From positions 69,916-133,915 of the forward strand of contig JBFWZQ010000008.1 in NCBI GenBank assembly GCA_050185195.1: a stretch of 64,000 nucleotides of DNA, given 5' to 3'. The stretch is from CADEFQ01 sp050185195 (GTDB taxonomy: Bacteria > Pseudomonadota > Gammaproteobacteria > Steroidobacterales > Steroidobacteraceae). The translations under genes and the position numbers were made by a program. Under the pieces are notes generated by a model, which was not told the DNA's origin, ran no database searches, and saw nothing but the letters and a program-made list of their open reading frames with translations. Within the stretch, counting starts at the first letter, position 1. The number at the start of each line of letters is the position of its first letter. Shown here one piece after another: positions 40,391 to 48,614 of the stretch.

Positions 40391-41321
40391 CGAAAGCCCC
40401 CACCCGGCGCGCCAGCGCGAGATAGATGCCGATCAGCACGATCGGCACGACCGAGAACGCCGCGGCGAGCGGGATGTTGCCGGCCGTGCCCTGCTGCTGG
40501 TAGACCATCATGCCGATGAAATAGCCCGGTGCGCCCACCACGCTCGGGATGATGTAGTCGCCGAGCGTGAGCGAGAACGTGAAGATCGAGCCGGCCGCAA
40601 CGCCCGGCATCGCGAGCGGCAGGGTCACGCGCCAGAACGTCTGCGACGGGTGGGCGCCGAGGTCGGCCGAGGCGGAGAGCAGGCTTGCCGGGACGCGCTC
40701 GAGCGCCGCTGCGATCGGCAAAATCATGTAAGGCAGCCACATGTAGACGAACACGATGAACATGCCGAGGTAGGACGAGGACAGCGAGGGGCCGCCGATG
40801 CCGGGCGCGCGCAGCAGCGCCTCGAGCACGCCGTCCAGGCCGAGCGCCGCCAGGCACCAGTTGAGGATGCCTTCCTTCGCGAGGATCAGGCGCCACGCGT
40901 AGACCTTGACCAGGTAGCTGGTCCACATCGGCAGCATGACCGCGACATAGAAAAAGGCTTTCATGCGCCCGCGCGCGTGGCGGGCCATGTAGTTCGCGAC
41001 CGGAAAGGCGATGACGGCAGCGGCGATCGTCACGGCGATCGCCATCTGCGTCGTGCGCAGCACGATGTCGAGGTTGGCCGGTTGCGTGAAAAGCTGCGCG
41101 TAGGTCTTGAGCGTGACGCGCGGGATGACCGTCGCGGTGAACTCATCGATCGCATAGAAGCTCTGCGCGAGCAGCGACAGCAACGAACCCAGGTAGACGG
41201 TGCCGAACCACAGCAGGGGTGGCACGAGCAGCAGGTAGACCGCGAGCGACTGGTGGCGATAGAAGAACGTGGAGGCCGCGCGCAGCGGCGGCGGTGCGGC
41301 GGCCACGGCGTGGGTGGCCAT
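40380..41321 (-). CDS. ydcU: Polyamine-type ABC transporter permease (YdcU/PotH-like)
   Basis: Inner-membrane permease of 313 residues with an N-terminal cytoplasmic stretch, a periplasmic loop after the first segment and about six membrane helices. The EAA motif is near LERVPASLLSASADLGAHPS. It pairs with the YdcV-like subunit. It begins one base after the stop of the ATPase gene, so the four transporter genes form one transcription unit. Confidence 0.88.
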   Translation of the reverse strand: MATHAVAAAPPPLRAASTFFYRHQSLAVYLLLVPPLLWFGTVYLGSLLSLLAQSFYAIDEFTATVIPRVTLKTYAQLFTQPANLDIVLRTTQMAIAVTIAAAVIAFPVANYMARHARGRMKAFFYVAVMLPMWTSYLVKVYAWRLILAKEGILNWCLAALGLDGVLEALLRAPGIGGPSLSSSYLGMFIVFVYMWLPYMILPIAAALERVPASLLSASADLGAHPSQTFWRVTLPLAMPGVAAGSIFTFSLTLGDYIIPSVVGAPGYFIGMMVYQQQGTAGNIPLAAAFSVVPIVLIGIYLALARRVGAFDAL

Positions 41322-41322
41322 G

Positions 41323-42312
41323 TCAGTCCGCCGCGAGGGCGATCTGCCGGGCGCGCGGCCAGGTGAGCGCCACGCGCGCCCCCGGTTCGCTTGCGACGAC
41401 GGTGGCGTCGCCCTCCGGCCGCGTCGCGGTGATCAGCTGGTCGTCGTCGGTGCGCACCTGCCAGCGTCGCACCGCGCCCTGGTACTGCGTGTCGACGATC
41501 GTGCCTTCGACACGCACGGCGCCATCGGGCGGCGGGGCGCCCGGAGCCGACACATCGATGTGTTCCGCGCGCACCGCGTGCCGCCCGTCGATCACGTTGG
41601 CGCCACCCACGAAGCGCGCGACGAACGCGGTGCTCGGCCGATCGTAGATCGCCTGCGGGGAGTCGAGCTGCTCGATGCGCCCGCGGTTGAACACGACGAC
41701 CCGGTCCGACATCGACAGCGCTTCGCCCTGGTCGTGGGTCACGTAGACGAAGGTGATGCCGAGGCGGCGTTGCAGGCCGCGCAGCTCGAGCTGCATCTCC
41801 TCGCGCAGTTTCAGGTCGAGCGCGCCGAGTGGTTCGTCGAGCAGCAGCACCTTCGGCTGGTTGACGAGCGCGCGCGCGAGCGCGACGCGCTGCTTCTGCC
41901 CGCCCGACAACTGCGCGGGTCGCCGCGCACCGGCATCCGCGAGCTTCACGAGCGCGAGCATGGCCTCGCCACGCCGCCGGCATTCGGCCGCGGCGACGCG
42001 CCGCACCCGCAACCCGTAGGTGACATTGTCGAGCACCGACATGTGCGGAAAGAGCGCGTAGTCCTGGAACACCGTATTGACGTTGCGTTCGTACGGCGGT
42101 GTTGCGGACACATCGATGCCGCCCAGGCGCACTACACCGCGATCGGGCAGCTCGAAGCCCGCGACCAGGCGCAGGCAGGTCGTCTTGCCGGAGCCGGATG
42201 GACCCAGCATCGAGAAGAATTCGCCCGGCTCGATCGCGAAGCTGACGTCGTCGACCGCGACGATCGCGCCGTAGGCGCGGCGGACGTCGCGGAACTCGAT
42301 CGCCGCAGCCAT
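41323..42312 (-). CDS. ydcT: Polyamine-type ABC transporter ATP-binding protein (YdcT/PotA-like)
   Basis: A 329-residue ATPase with Walker A LGPSGSGKTT, Q-loop FQDYALFPHMSV, signature LSGGQKQRVALARAL, Walker B VLLLDEP and switch His in YVTHDQGEA. A C-terminal TOBE regulatory domain (VRVEGTIVDTQYQGAVRRWQ) follows. The ATG at 42312 begins the ABC domain; the longer open frame upstream overlaps the binding protein and is not coding. It lies 14 nt after ydcS. Confidence 0.93.
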   Translation of the reverse strand: MAAAIEFRDVRRAYGAIVAVDDVSFAIEPGEFFSMLGPSGSGKTTCLRLVAGFELPDRGVVRLGGIDVSATPPYERNVNTVFQDYALFPHMSVLDNVTYGLRVRRVAAAECRRRGEAMLALVKLADAGARRPAQLSGGQKQRVALARALVNQPKVLLLDEPLGALDLKLREEMQLELRGLQRRLGITFVYVTHDQGEALSMSDRVVVFNRGRIEQLDSPQAIYDRPSTAFVARFVGGANVIDGRHAVRAEHIDVSAPGAPPPDGAVRVEGTIVDTQYQGAVRRWQVRTDDDQLITATRPEGDATVVASEPGARVALTWPRARQIALAAD

Positions 42313-42326
42313 GGGAGGAGGGGGCG

Positions 42327-43529
42327 CTAACGACCGCCCATGATCGCGACGAAGTCGGTTGCCCAGCGACTGTACGGCACGCAGCGACCGAGCGCCGTGT
42401 CGTCGCAGCTCGTCTCGGGCGTGCGCCAGAACCAGATCTTGTCGAAGTTCTCGACGCCGTTCTTCTTGCAGCCCTCGGGGCCGAGCAGCGCATTGCCCTC
42501 GCAGGCGGCGGTGACGACCGGCACCGAGCCGAACCACGCGGCGACGTCACCCTGCACCTTGGTGTTGATCGACCACTCCATCCACTTGTAGGCGCAGTTC
42601 GGGTGCTTCGCCGTGGAGGACAGCATGGTGGTGTCGGCCCAGCCGGTCGCACCTTCCTGCGGCACGACGCTCGCCACCGGCTGGCCGTTGGCCTGCAGGG
42701 TGTTGACCTGGAACGGCCAGGAGCTCGACGCGACGATGCCCTCGTTCGTGAAATCCTGCACCTGCACGTTCGCGTCGTGCCAGTAGCGCTGCACGAGCGG
42801 GTGCTGCTTGCGCAGCAGGTCGAGCGCGGCGGCGTACTGCTTCTCGTCGAGCTGGTATGGATTCCTGATGCCGAGGTCGCGCTGGTTGTAGAGCAGGTAG
42901 AGCGCGGCGTCGGCGATGTAGATCGGGCCGTCGTAAGCCTGCACGCGCCCCTTGTTGGGCTTGCCGTCCGGCAGGTCCTGCGGCTCGAAGATCACCGACC
43001 ACGACGTCGGCGGGGTCGGAAACACCTTCGTGTTGTACATCAGCACGTTCGGGCCCCACTGGTAGGGCACGCCGTAGTGCACGCCGTCGACGTAGTGCCA
43101 CAGCGCGCGGCGCAGGCGGATGTCGATCGCGTTGTAGCTCGGGATGAGCGCCGTGTTGATCGGCTGCACCGTGCCGCCCCGGATGAGCCGCAGCGATGCG
43201 TCGCCCGATGCGGTGACGAGGTCGTAGCCACCCTGGGTCATCAGCGAGACCATCTCGTCGGATGTGCCGGCGGTCTTCACCGTGACCTTGCAGCCGGTGT
43301 CCTTCTCGAACCCGGTCACCCAGTCGTAGCCTTTGTCGGTGTCACCGCGTTCGATGTAGCCGGGCCAGGCGACGATGTCGACCGCGCCTTCGAGCGCGCC
43401 GAGTTCAGTGGGCAGCGAAGGGCCCTTCGCGGTGGCCGTGGCGTCCTCGGGCTTCTTGCCGCAGGCGGCGAGGGTGAGCGCGAGGGCGCCGAGGAGGAGC
43501 GCTGCGCTCCGGACTGCACGGGTCTTCAT
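42327..43529 (-). CDS. ydcS: Polyamine-type ABC transporter periplasmic binding lipoprotein (YdcS/PotF-like)
   Basis: Substrate-binding protein of 400 residues. It is a predicted lipoprotein (LTLAACGKK, Cys23), then VDIVAWPGYIERGDTDKGYD, GYDLVTASGDASLRLI and VPYQWGPNVLMYN, typical of spermidine/putrescine-binding proteins. A Cys pair near the end (TAACEGNALLGPEGCKK) may form a disulfide. GGGGGAT precedes the ATG at 43529. It heads the ydcSTUV-patD operon. Confidence 0.9.
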   Translation of the reverse strand: MKTRAVRSAALLLGALALTLAACGKKPEDATATAKGPSLPTELGALEGAVDIVAWPGYIERGDTDKGYDWVTGFEKDTGCKVTVKTAGTSDEMVSLMTQGGYDLVTASGDASLRLIRGGTVQPINTALIPSYNAIDIRLRRALWHYVDGVHYGVPYQWGPNVLMYNTKVFPTPPTSWSVIFEPQDLPDGKPNKGRVQAYDGPIYIADAALYLLYNQRDLGIRNPYQLDEKQYAAALDLLRKQHPLVQRYWHDANVQVQDFTNEGIVASSSWPFQVNTLQANGQPVASVVPQEGATGWADTTMLSSTAKHPNCAYKWMEWSINTKVQGDVAAWFGSVPVVTAACEGNALLGPEGCKKNGVENFDKIWFWRTPETSCDDTALGRCVPYSRWATDFVAIMGGR

Positions 43530-43681
43530 GTTCGATCCCCCATCCGTGACGGAAATGGATGTCGTGCGGGCAAGGATTCTAGGCTGTCCGGCGCCGATAC
43601 TTCCAGTGGCGCGGTTTTTCCCGCCTCGCGCCATGCATCGACCGATGGATCGTGATTCGCCGCGATTGCATCATGTGCCCC

Positions 43682-44767
43682 ATGAGCTACCCCGCGGACG
43701 ACGACACGACCACCGCTGTCCGCCCCGGCATGGGCTTCGACGTGGCGCGCCTCGAGGCCTGGCTCGCGGATCGGCTCGACGGGTTTCGCGGCCCGGTTTC
43801 GGTGCGCCAGTTCAAGGGCGGGCAGTCGAATCCCACCTACCTCCTCACCGCGCGAGGTGGCCGCTACGTCCTGCGGCGCAAGCCGCCGGGGCCGCTGCTC
43901 GCCTCGGCCCATGCGGTCGATCGCGAGTATCGAGTGGTCACGGCACTCGGCGCGCACGCTGCCGTGCCGGTCGCGCGCACGCTCGCGCTCTGCACCGACG
44001 ATGCCGTGATCGGCAGCTGGTTCTACGTGATGGAGCACGTGGCCGGCCGCGTGTACTGGGATCCGGCGCTGCCCGGGCTGCCGCGCGAGGCGCGGCGAGG
44101 CCACTACGACGCCATGGTCGGCGCGCTCGCCAGCCTGCATCGGGTCGACCCGGTGGCGGTGGGGCTTGCCGACTTCGGCCGTGCGAGCGGCTACCTGCCG
44201 CGGCAGATCGCGCGCTGGGCGAAGCAGTACCACGAGGACGAGGCCGCCGGCCGCATCGATTCGATGGACCGCGTGATCGACTGGTTGCAGGCGAACTTGC
44301 CGGCGACCGAGCCCGGGCCGGCGATCGTGCATGGCGACTTTCGCCTCGACAACCTGATGTTCGACCGGCACGCGCCGCGCGTCCTCGCCGTCCTCGACTG
44401 GGAACTGTCGACGATCGGCGACCCGATCGCCGATTTCGCCTATCACCTGATGCCCTGGCGGATGCGGTCCCCGTTGCTGCCGGGCCTCGCGGACCTCGAC
44501 CTCGACGCACTCGGCATCCCGGGCGAGGGGGAGCAGGTCGCGGCGTACTGCCGGCTCACGGGACGCGAAGCGCTGCCAGACCTCGATTTCTACCTCGCGT
44601 TCTGCATGTTCCGCCTCGCCGGCATCTTCCACGGCATCCGTGGCCGGGTGCTGCGCGGAACGGCGGTCAGCGCGCGGGCGCGCGAGTACGCCGCGCAGGC
44701 CGACGCTATGGCAGGCCTGGCGTGGGCGCAGGCACGTAGAGGCAGGTCGGCCGATCCTCGCCATTGA
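43682..44767 (+). CDS. Aminoglycoside phosphotransferase-fold protein (acyl-CoA dehydrogenase-associated)
   Basis: A 361-residue kinase-fold protein. VSVRQFKGGQSNPTYLLTA is the nucleotide-binding loop, IVHGDFRLDNLMFD the catalytic (Brenner-type) loop and VLDWELSTIGDPIAD the metal-binding motif. This subtype resembles ACAD10/FadE-associated kinases, which may phosphorylate hydroxyacyl-CoA intermediates; no acyl-CoA gene is near. The start is uncertain: ATG 43673 and ATG 43682 are both possible and neither has a ribosome binding site. Its 3' end overlaps the convergent GNAT gene by 62 nt. Confidence 0.82.
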   Translation: MSYPADDDTTTAVRPGMGFDVARLEAWLADRLDGFRGPVSVRQFKGGQSNPTYLLTARGGRYVLRRKPPGPLLASAHAVDREYRVVTALGAHAAVPVARTLALCTDDAVIGSWFYVMEHVAGRVYWDPALPGLPREARRGHYDAMVGALASLHRVDPVAVGLADFGRASGYLPRQIARWAKQYHEDEAAGRIDSMDRVIDWLQANLPATEPGPAIVHGDFRLDNLMFDRHAPRVLAVLDWELSTIGDPIADFAYHLMPWRMRSPLLPGLADLDLDALGIPGEGEQVAAYCRLTGREALPDLDFYLAFCMFRLAGIFHGIRGRVLRGTAVSARAREYAAQADAMAGLAWAQARRGRSADPRH

Positions 44768-45230
44768 AATCGATGCGCCGCTCGAACACGAGCCCGATTT
44801 TTTCGAGCAGGCGGATCGACCCGGCGTTGTCCGGCGAGACGATGGCGACGATGCGGGGGATGCCGAGCACGCGCCGGCCGTGGTCCATCACCGCCGCGGC
44901 GGCTTCGTAGGCATAACCCTGGCCCCAGTAGGCGGGCAGGTAGGCGAAGCCGATGTCGACGTCGTCGAGCGTGTCGCGCTTCAGCAGCCCGCACATGCCG
45001 ATCGGCGTGCCGTCCTCGCGCCGCTGCGCGAGCCAGAGGCCGAGCCCGTGGCGCGCGTAGCTCGCGACGGGACCGTTTTCGATGTAGGCGCGCGCGTCGT
45101 CGAGCGTGCGCACGCCGCGATCGCCGATGAAACGCAGGAACGAAGGTTCGTTCAGCAGGCCGAGGATGAACGGCGCGTCGTCGGCGCCGATCAGGCGCAG
45201 CGCGAGGCGTCGGGTCTCGAGGATCGTCAC
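44706..45230 (-). CDS. GNAT-family N-acetyltransferase (RimJ-like)
   Basis: A 174-residue acetyltransferase: ETRRLALRLIGADDAPFIL at the start, the acetyl-CoA-binding AYWGQGYAYEAAAAVMDHG and the C-terminal NAGSIRLLEKIGLVFER. This is the RimJ/RimL type that acetylates N-terminal or small-molecule amines; the substrate is unknown. The start codon is read as GTG or ATG at 45230. It follows the FHA gene by 23 nt in the same direction and overlaps the phosphotransferase gene tail to tail by 62 nt. Confidence 0.85.
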   Translation of the reverse strand: MTILETRRLALRLIGADDAPFILGLLNEPSFLRFIGDRGVRTLDDARAYIENGPVASYARHGLGLWLAQRREDGTPIGMCGLLKRDTLDDVDIGFAYLPAYWGQGYAYEAAAAVMDHGRRVLGIPRIVAIVSPDNAGSIRLLEKIGLVFERRIDFNGEDRPTCLYVPAPTPGLP

Positions 45231-45253
45231 GGTGCGCGCCGCTGCGCTGCCGG

Positions 45254-45958
45254 TCAGCCTTCGAAGAACCCCATTTTCACGCCGGCGAGCTGGATGACGT
45301 CGTTGTCCTGCAGCTTGCGGGCCTGCGCGCCGATCGCACTGCCGTTGACGAGCGGGAAGTCGCCTTCCGTCTCGCTGTCGACGTGCACGATGAAATAACC
45401 GTCCGCGCGGCGCGTGATCGCCGCGACCTGCACGCCGGGGCGGCCGAGCGTCGTGAGTGCCTTGGACAGCTCGAGCTCGCGGCCGGCGAAGGCACCGGAC
45501 AGCACCTGCAGCTTGGCGGGCTTGAACGCCTGCTGGCCTTCGGCAAGGGCCTTGCGGATGCCGGTGGCGCTGGGCGTGGCCGCGGCGTCGGCCGCGACAT
45601 CGCGCAGCTTGTCGACGGGGCGCGCCGACGGCTGGATCACCATCGTCTTCTCGAACTCGTCCTGCTGCTCGTCGTCCTCGACGAAGCGCAGCTGGTGGTG
45701 GCCGACGGTCACGACGTCGCCGTGTTGCAACGCGTGCTTCTTGATCAGCTTGCCATTGACATAGGTGCCGTTGGTGCTGTTCAGGTCCTCGAGGAACGAA
45801 TCGTTGAGGATGTTGATGATCAGCGAGTGATGGCCGCTCACCGCCGGATTGTCGATGCGGATGTCATTGTCAGGGAGGCGCCCGATCGTGTAGCGCTCCT
45901 TGTTCATGTTGTATTCCGCGAGGACCTGGCTATCCAGGCTCAGAATCAAGCGTGCCAT
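45254..45958 (-). CDS. Double FHA domain protein
   Basis: A 234-residue protein with two forkhead-associated domains that bind phosphothreonine. The first (about 20-95) has YTIGRLPDNDIRIDNPAVSG, HHSLIIN and LNSTNGTYVNG, a complete set. The second (about 145-230) has LGRPGVQVAAITRRADGYF but a less canonical loop. Between them EKTMVIQPSA may be a phosphorylated threonine site. The PP2C phosphatase gene is 14 nt upstream, so the pair suggests Ser/Thr phosphosignalling, but no kinase is in the window. Confidence 0.88.
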   Translation of the reverse strand: MARLILSLDSQVLAEYNMNKERYTIGRLPDNDIRIDNPAVSGHHSLIINILNDSFLEDLNSTNGTYVNGKLIKKHALQHGDVVTVGHHQLRFVEDDEQQDEFEKTMVIQPSARPVDKLRDVAADAAATPSATGIRKALAEGQQAFKPAKLQVLSGAFAGRELELSKALTTLGRPGVQVAAITRRADGYFIVHVDSETEGDFPLVNGSAIGAQARKLQDNDVIQLAGVKMGFFEG

Positions 45959-45972
45959 GTGTCCGCCTTAGC

Positions 45973-46821
45973 TCAGCTGAACCAGCCCAGGACCCGATCG
46001 AATACGCCGCGACGCGCGGGGAACATATCGAGGATCTGGGCCATCACGACCGAGACGTTGTCCCGGCCCCCGTTGTCGTTCGCGAGTTGGATCAAGTGTT
46101 TAGCGACCGTGTCGAGATTATCACCAAAGGTATTGACCGTTAAGTGTATATCGCTGTCTTCCACCATGTCCGACAGGCCGTCCGAACACAGGACGTAATG
46201 ATCGCCCTTGTGGACGGGCACTTCCTGCAGCTCGACCTCGACATTGGCCTCGACGCCGAGCGCGCGGGTGACGTAGTTCTTGTTGGCCGCCCGCTGGGCT
46301 TCCTCGGGCGAGTAGAAACCGCGGTCGACCAGTTCCTGCAGCAGCGAGTGGTCCATCGTGACCTGCTCGAACTTCGAGCCGCGGAGGCGATAGAGGCGCG
46401 AATCGCCCACGTGGGCGATCGAGATCATGTTGTCGAACAGGAGGGCGCTCACGATGGTGGTGCCCATGCCTTCGCACTGCGGCTGGGAGCGCGCGGTCTG
46501 GTAGATGATCTTGTTGGCGCGCGTAATCGCGTCGCGCAGGATGATGCTCGGCCGCGTGAGCTTGGTCGACGGATCGACCACGGTCATGTCCTCGCGTTCC
46601 ATCGATTCCCGCACGAGGTTGACGATCGTCTTGACCGCAATGCCGCTCGCGACTTCGCCGGCGTTGTAGCCGCCCATGCCGTCGGCCAGCACGAGCAGGC
46701 CGAGGTCGGGATCGACGGCGATCGTGTCCTCGTTGTGCTCGCGCACCTTGCCGGTGTCGGACAGGCCCACGAGGCGCACTTTGCCGCGCAGGCTGGGTGG
46801 GGGGCCGTAGCGGCGCGGCAT
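45973..46821 (-). CDS. PP2C-family Ser/Thr phosphatase
   Basis: A 282-residue PPM phosphatase. GLSDTGKVREHNEDTI and LLVLADGMGGYNAGEVASG carry the metal Asp residues, IAHVGDSRLYRLRGSKFEQ and LCSDGLSDMVEDSD complete the site, and the final NDNGGRDNVSVVMAQI supplies the last Asp. It resembles Stp1/PstP rather than sensor-linked phosphatases. It is first in the PP2C-FHA-GNAT unit. A CRP-like palindrome (46855-46868) lies 34 nt upstream. Confidence 0.92.
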   Translation of the reverse strand: MPRRYGPPPSLRGKVRLVGLSDTGKVREHNEDTIAVDPDLGLLVLADGMGGYNAGEVASGIAVKTIVNLVRESMEREDMTVVDPSTKLTRPSIILRDAITRANKIIYQTARSQPQCEGMGTTIVSALLFDNMISIAHVGDSRLYRLRGSKFEQVTMDHSLLQELVDRGFYSPEEAQRAANKNYVTRALGVEANVEVELQEVPVHKGDHYVLCSDGLSDMVEDSDIHLTVNTFGDNLDTVAKHLIQLANDNGGRDNVSVVMAQILDMFPARRGVFDRVLGWFS

Positions 46822-46854
46822 CGTTACCCGGGCCTTGCCGAGGCGGGCAATCGC

Positions 46855-46868
46855 GTGACGCGCGTCAC
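46855..46868. promoter_or_regulatory. CRP-like palindrome between the PP2C gene and radA
   Basis: GTGACGCGCGTCAC, matching GTGA-N6-TCAC of CRP/Clp-type sites; flanked by C and A. It lies 34 nt before the PP2C start in a 236-nt divergent gap. The rest of that gap holds the radA start region and no further clear motif. Confidence 0.45.
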
Positions 46869-47045
46869 AGACACGATGTCACCCTGCGCAATCAAGGCCC
46901 GCGAACCCCCGGTCTTTCGTCAACGATACGTACCTGCGAACACTAGCATCGAGGCGGCTGAAGTCCGAGCGCCCGATCACAGTTCCCCGCGTCGCGTCCC
47001 GCCTCGTGGGCGTGATCCTAAGGTAAGTCACGCAAACCCGCATGT

Positions 47046-47051
47046 TAAAGT
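47046..47051 (+). promoter_or_regulatory. -10-like hexamer, leaderless start of radA
   Basis: TAAAGT ends 6 nt before the radA ATG; no ribosome binding site is present and no clear -35. Confidence 0.4.
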
Positions 47052-47057
47052 GAATCG

Positions 47058-48419
47058 ATGGCCCGCCCCGCCGTTTCCTACGTCTGCAATGCCTGTGCCG
47101 CGGAGACGCTCAAGTGGCAGGGGCAATGCCCCCAGTGCGGCGAGTGGAATTCCCTCGAACAGCGGCTCGTGCCGCGGGCAGCCGCCGCGGCGCGTTCCGC
47201 CGGCGCACCGGGCACCGTCGCGGCGGGGGTGGCGGCCCGGCTCGACGTCGGCGAAGGCAGTGCCCCCCGGCTCACGACCGGCCTTGCCGAACTCGATCGC
47301 GTGCTCGGCGGGGGCATCGTCGCGGGGTCGGTCAGCCTGATCGGCGGCGACCCCGGCATCGGCAAGTCGACGCTGCTGCTGCAGGTGGCGGCGAGCGCCG
47401 CGCCCGGCCGCACGATGCTCTATGCAACCGGCGAGGAGTCCCTGGCGCAGGTGTCGATGCGGGCGCGCCGGCTGGGCCTCGTGAGCGACGGCCTGTCGGT
47501 GCTGGCGGAGACCGATCTCGAGGCGATCCTGGGCGCGGCCCGCGCGGCGGGGTCCGCACTCCTGATCGTCGACTCGATCCAGACAGTACAGTTCGCCGGG
47601 CTCGGCGCGAGTGCGGGCGCGGTGACCCAGCTCAAGGAATGCACCGCGCAACTCGTCCGCTTCGCGAAGACGACCGGCATCGCCGTCGTCATCATCGGGC
47701 ATGTCACCAAGGAAGGGGCGATCGCCGGGCCGCGTGTGCTCGAGCACCTCGTCGACGCCGTGCTGTATTTCGAAAGCGAAGCGGGCAGCCGCTTTCGCAT
47801 CGTGCGTGCCGTGAAGAACCGCTTCGGTGCCGTCAACGAACTCGCCTTCTTCGTGATGGGCGATGAGGGCCTGAAGGAAGTGCGCAACCCGTCCGCGATC
47901 TTCCTGGCCCGCGCCGCGGAACCGGCACCGGGGTCGATCGTGATGGTGGCGCGCGACAGCGGGCGGCCGCTGCTGATCGAATTGCAGGCGCTGGTCGATC
48001 GCATGCGTTTCGGCGCCCCGCGCCGCGTGGCGCAGGGCCTCGACGCCAACCGCCTCGCGATGCTGCTCGCCATCCTCAGCCGCCATGCCGGTGTCTCGCT
48101 GCAGGAACACGATGTCTTCGCCAACGTCGTCGGCGGCCTCAGCCTCGACGAGACCGCCACCGACCTGCCGCTCGTGCTGGCGCTCACTTCGAGCCTGCGC
48201 GACCGGCCGTTGCCGCAGGCCCTCGTGGCGTTCGGCGAGGTGGGTCTCACCGGTGAAGTACGCCCCGTGGCCTTCGGCGAGGAGCGCCTGCGCGAGGCGG
48301 CCAAACAGGGCTTCAAGGTGGCCGTCGTGCCGCAGGGCAACGTGCCGCGCAAGTCCATCGAAGGCCTCGAGGTGCGCGGGGTCGCGCGAGTCGCCGAGGC
48401 CATCGCGGCGGCGGGATGA
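47058..48419 (+). CDS. radA: DNA repair protein RadA (Sms)
   Basis: RecA-like branch-migration ATPase. The 453-residue protein has a zinc finger (YVCNACAAETLKWQGQCPQC, CxxC-x10-CxxC), a RecA core with Walker A GGDPGIGKSTLL, the RadA motif VKNRFGAVNE (about 253), and a Lon-like C-terminal domain (GVSLQEHDVFANVVGGLSLD; DLPLVLALTSSLRD). Length is normal. The gene is usually close to alr/dnaB in gammaproteobacteria; here about 9 kb lies between. Confidence 0.97.
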   Translation: MARPAVSYVCNACAAETLKWQGQCPQCGEWNSLEQRLVPRAAAAARSAGAPGTVAAGVAARLDVGEGSAPRLTTGLAELDRVLGGGIVAGSVSLIGGDPGIGKSTLLLQVAASAAPGRTMLYATGEESLAQVSMRARRLGLVSDGLSVLAETDLEAILGAARAAGSALLIVDSIQTVQFAGLGASAGAVTQLKECTAQLVRFAKTTGIAVVIIGHVTKEGAIAGPRVLEHLVDAVLYFESEAGSRFRIVRAVKNRFGAVNELAFFVMGDEGLKEVRNPSAIFLARAAEPAPGSIVMVARDSGRPLLIELQALVDRMRFGAPRRVAQGLDANRLAMLLAILSRHAGVSLQEHDVFANVVGGLSLDETATDLPLVLALTSSLRDRPLPQALVAFGEVGLTGEVRPVAFGEERLREAAKQGFKVAVVPQGNVPRKSIEGLEVRGVARVAEAIAAAG

Positions 48420-48450
48420 GCGCGGGGCGCGGAGCGCCCCGCGCTGCGCG

Positions 48451-48563
48451 CTACGGGCTGCGGGCTGCGGGCAACGGGCAACGGGCCAGAGTCGCTGGCT
48501 TGCTTGCGGCGCGCCCGTGGCGCATCTTGCCCGTCGCCCGTCGCCCGTCGCCCGTCGCCCGTC
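48451..48563 (+). repeat. Heptamer hairpin element between radA and the oxidoreductase gene
   Basis: Left arm: CTACGGG, CTGCGGG, CTGCGGG, CAACGGG, CAACGGG, then CCAGAG (ends 48491). Right arm: TTGCCCG followed by four or five CCCGTCG-type units (48527-48563). The arms are complementary in the constant CGGG/CCCG positions and form an imperfect hairpin just after the radA stop. Confidence 0.7.
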
Positions 48564-48602
48564 ATTCGTCGCACGGGGCTGGTTGCGACTTCGCGGCTGC
48601 GC

Positions 48603-48608
48603 GATATT
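48603..48608 (+). promoter_or_regulatory. -10-like hexamer, leaderless start of the oxidoreductase gene
   Basis: GATATT ends 6 nt before the ATG at 48615, with no ribosome binding site. Confidence 0.35.
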
Positions 48609-48614
48609 CGCGGC

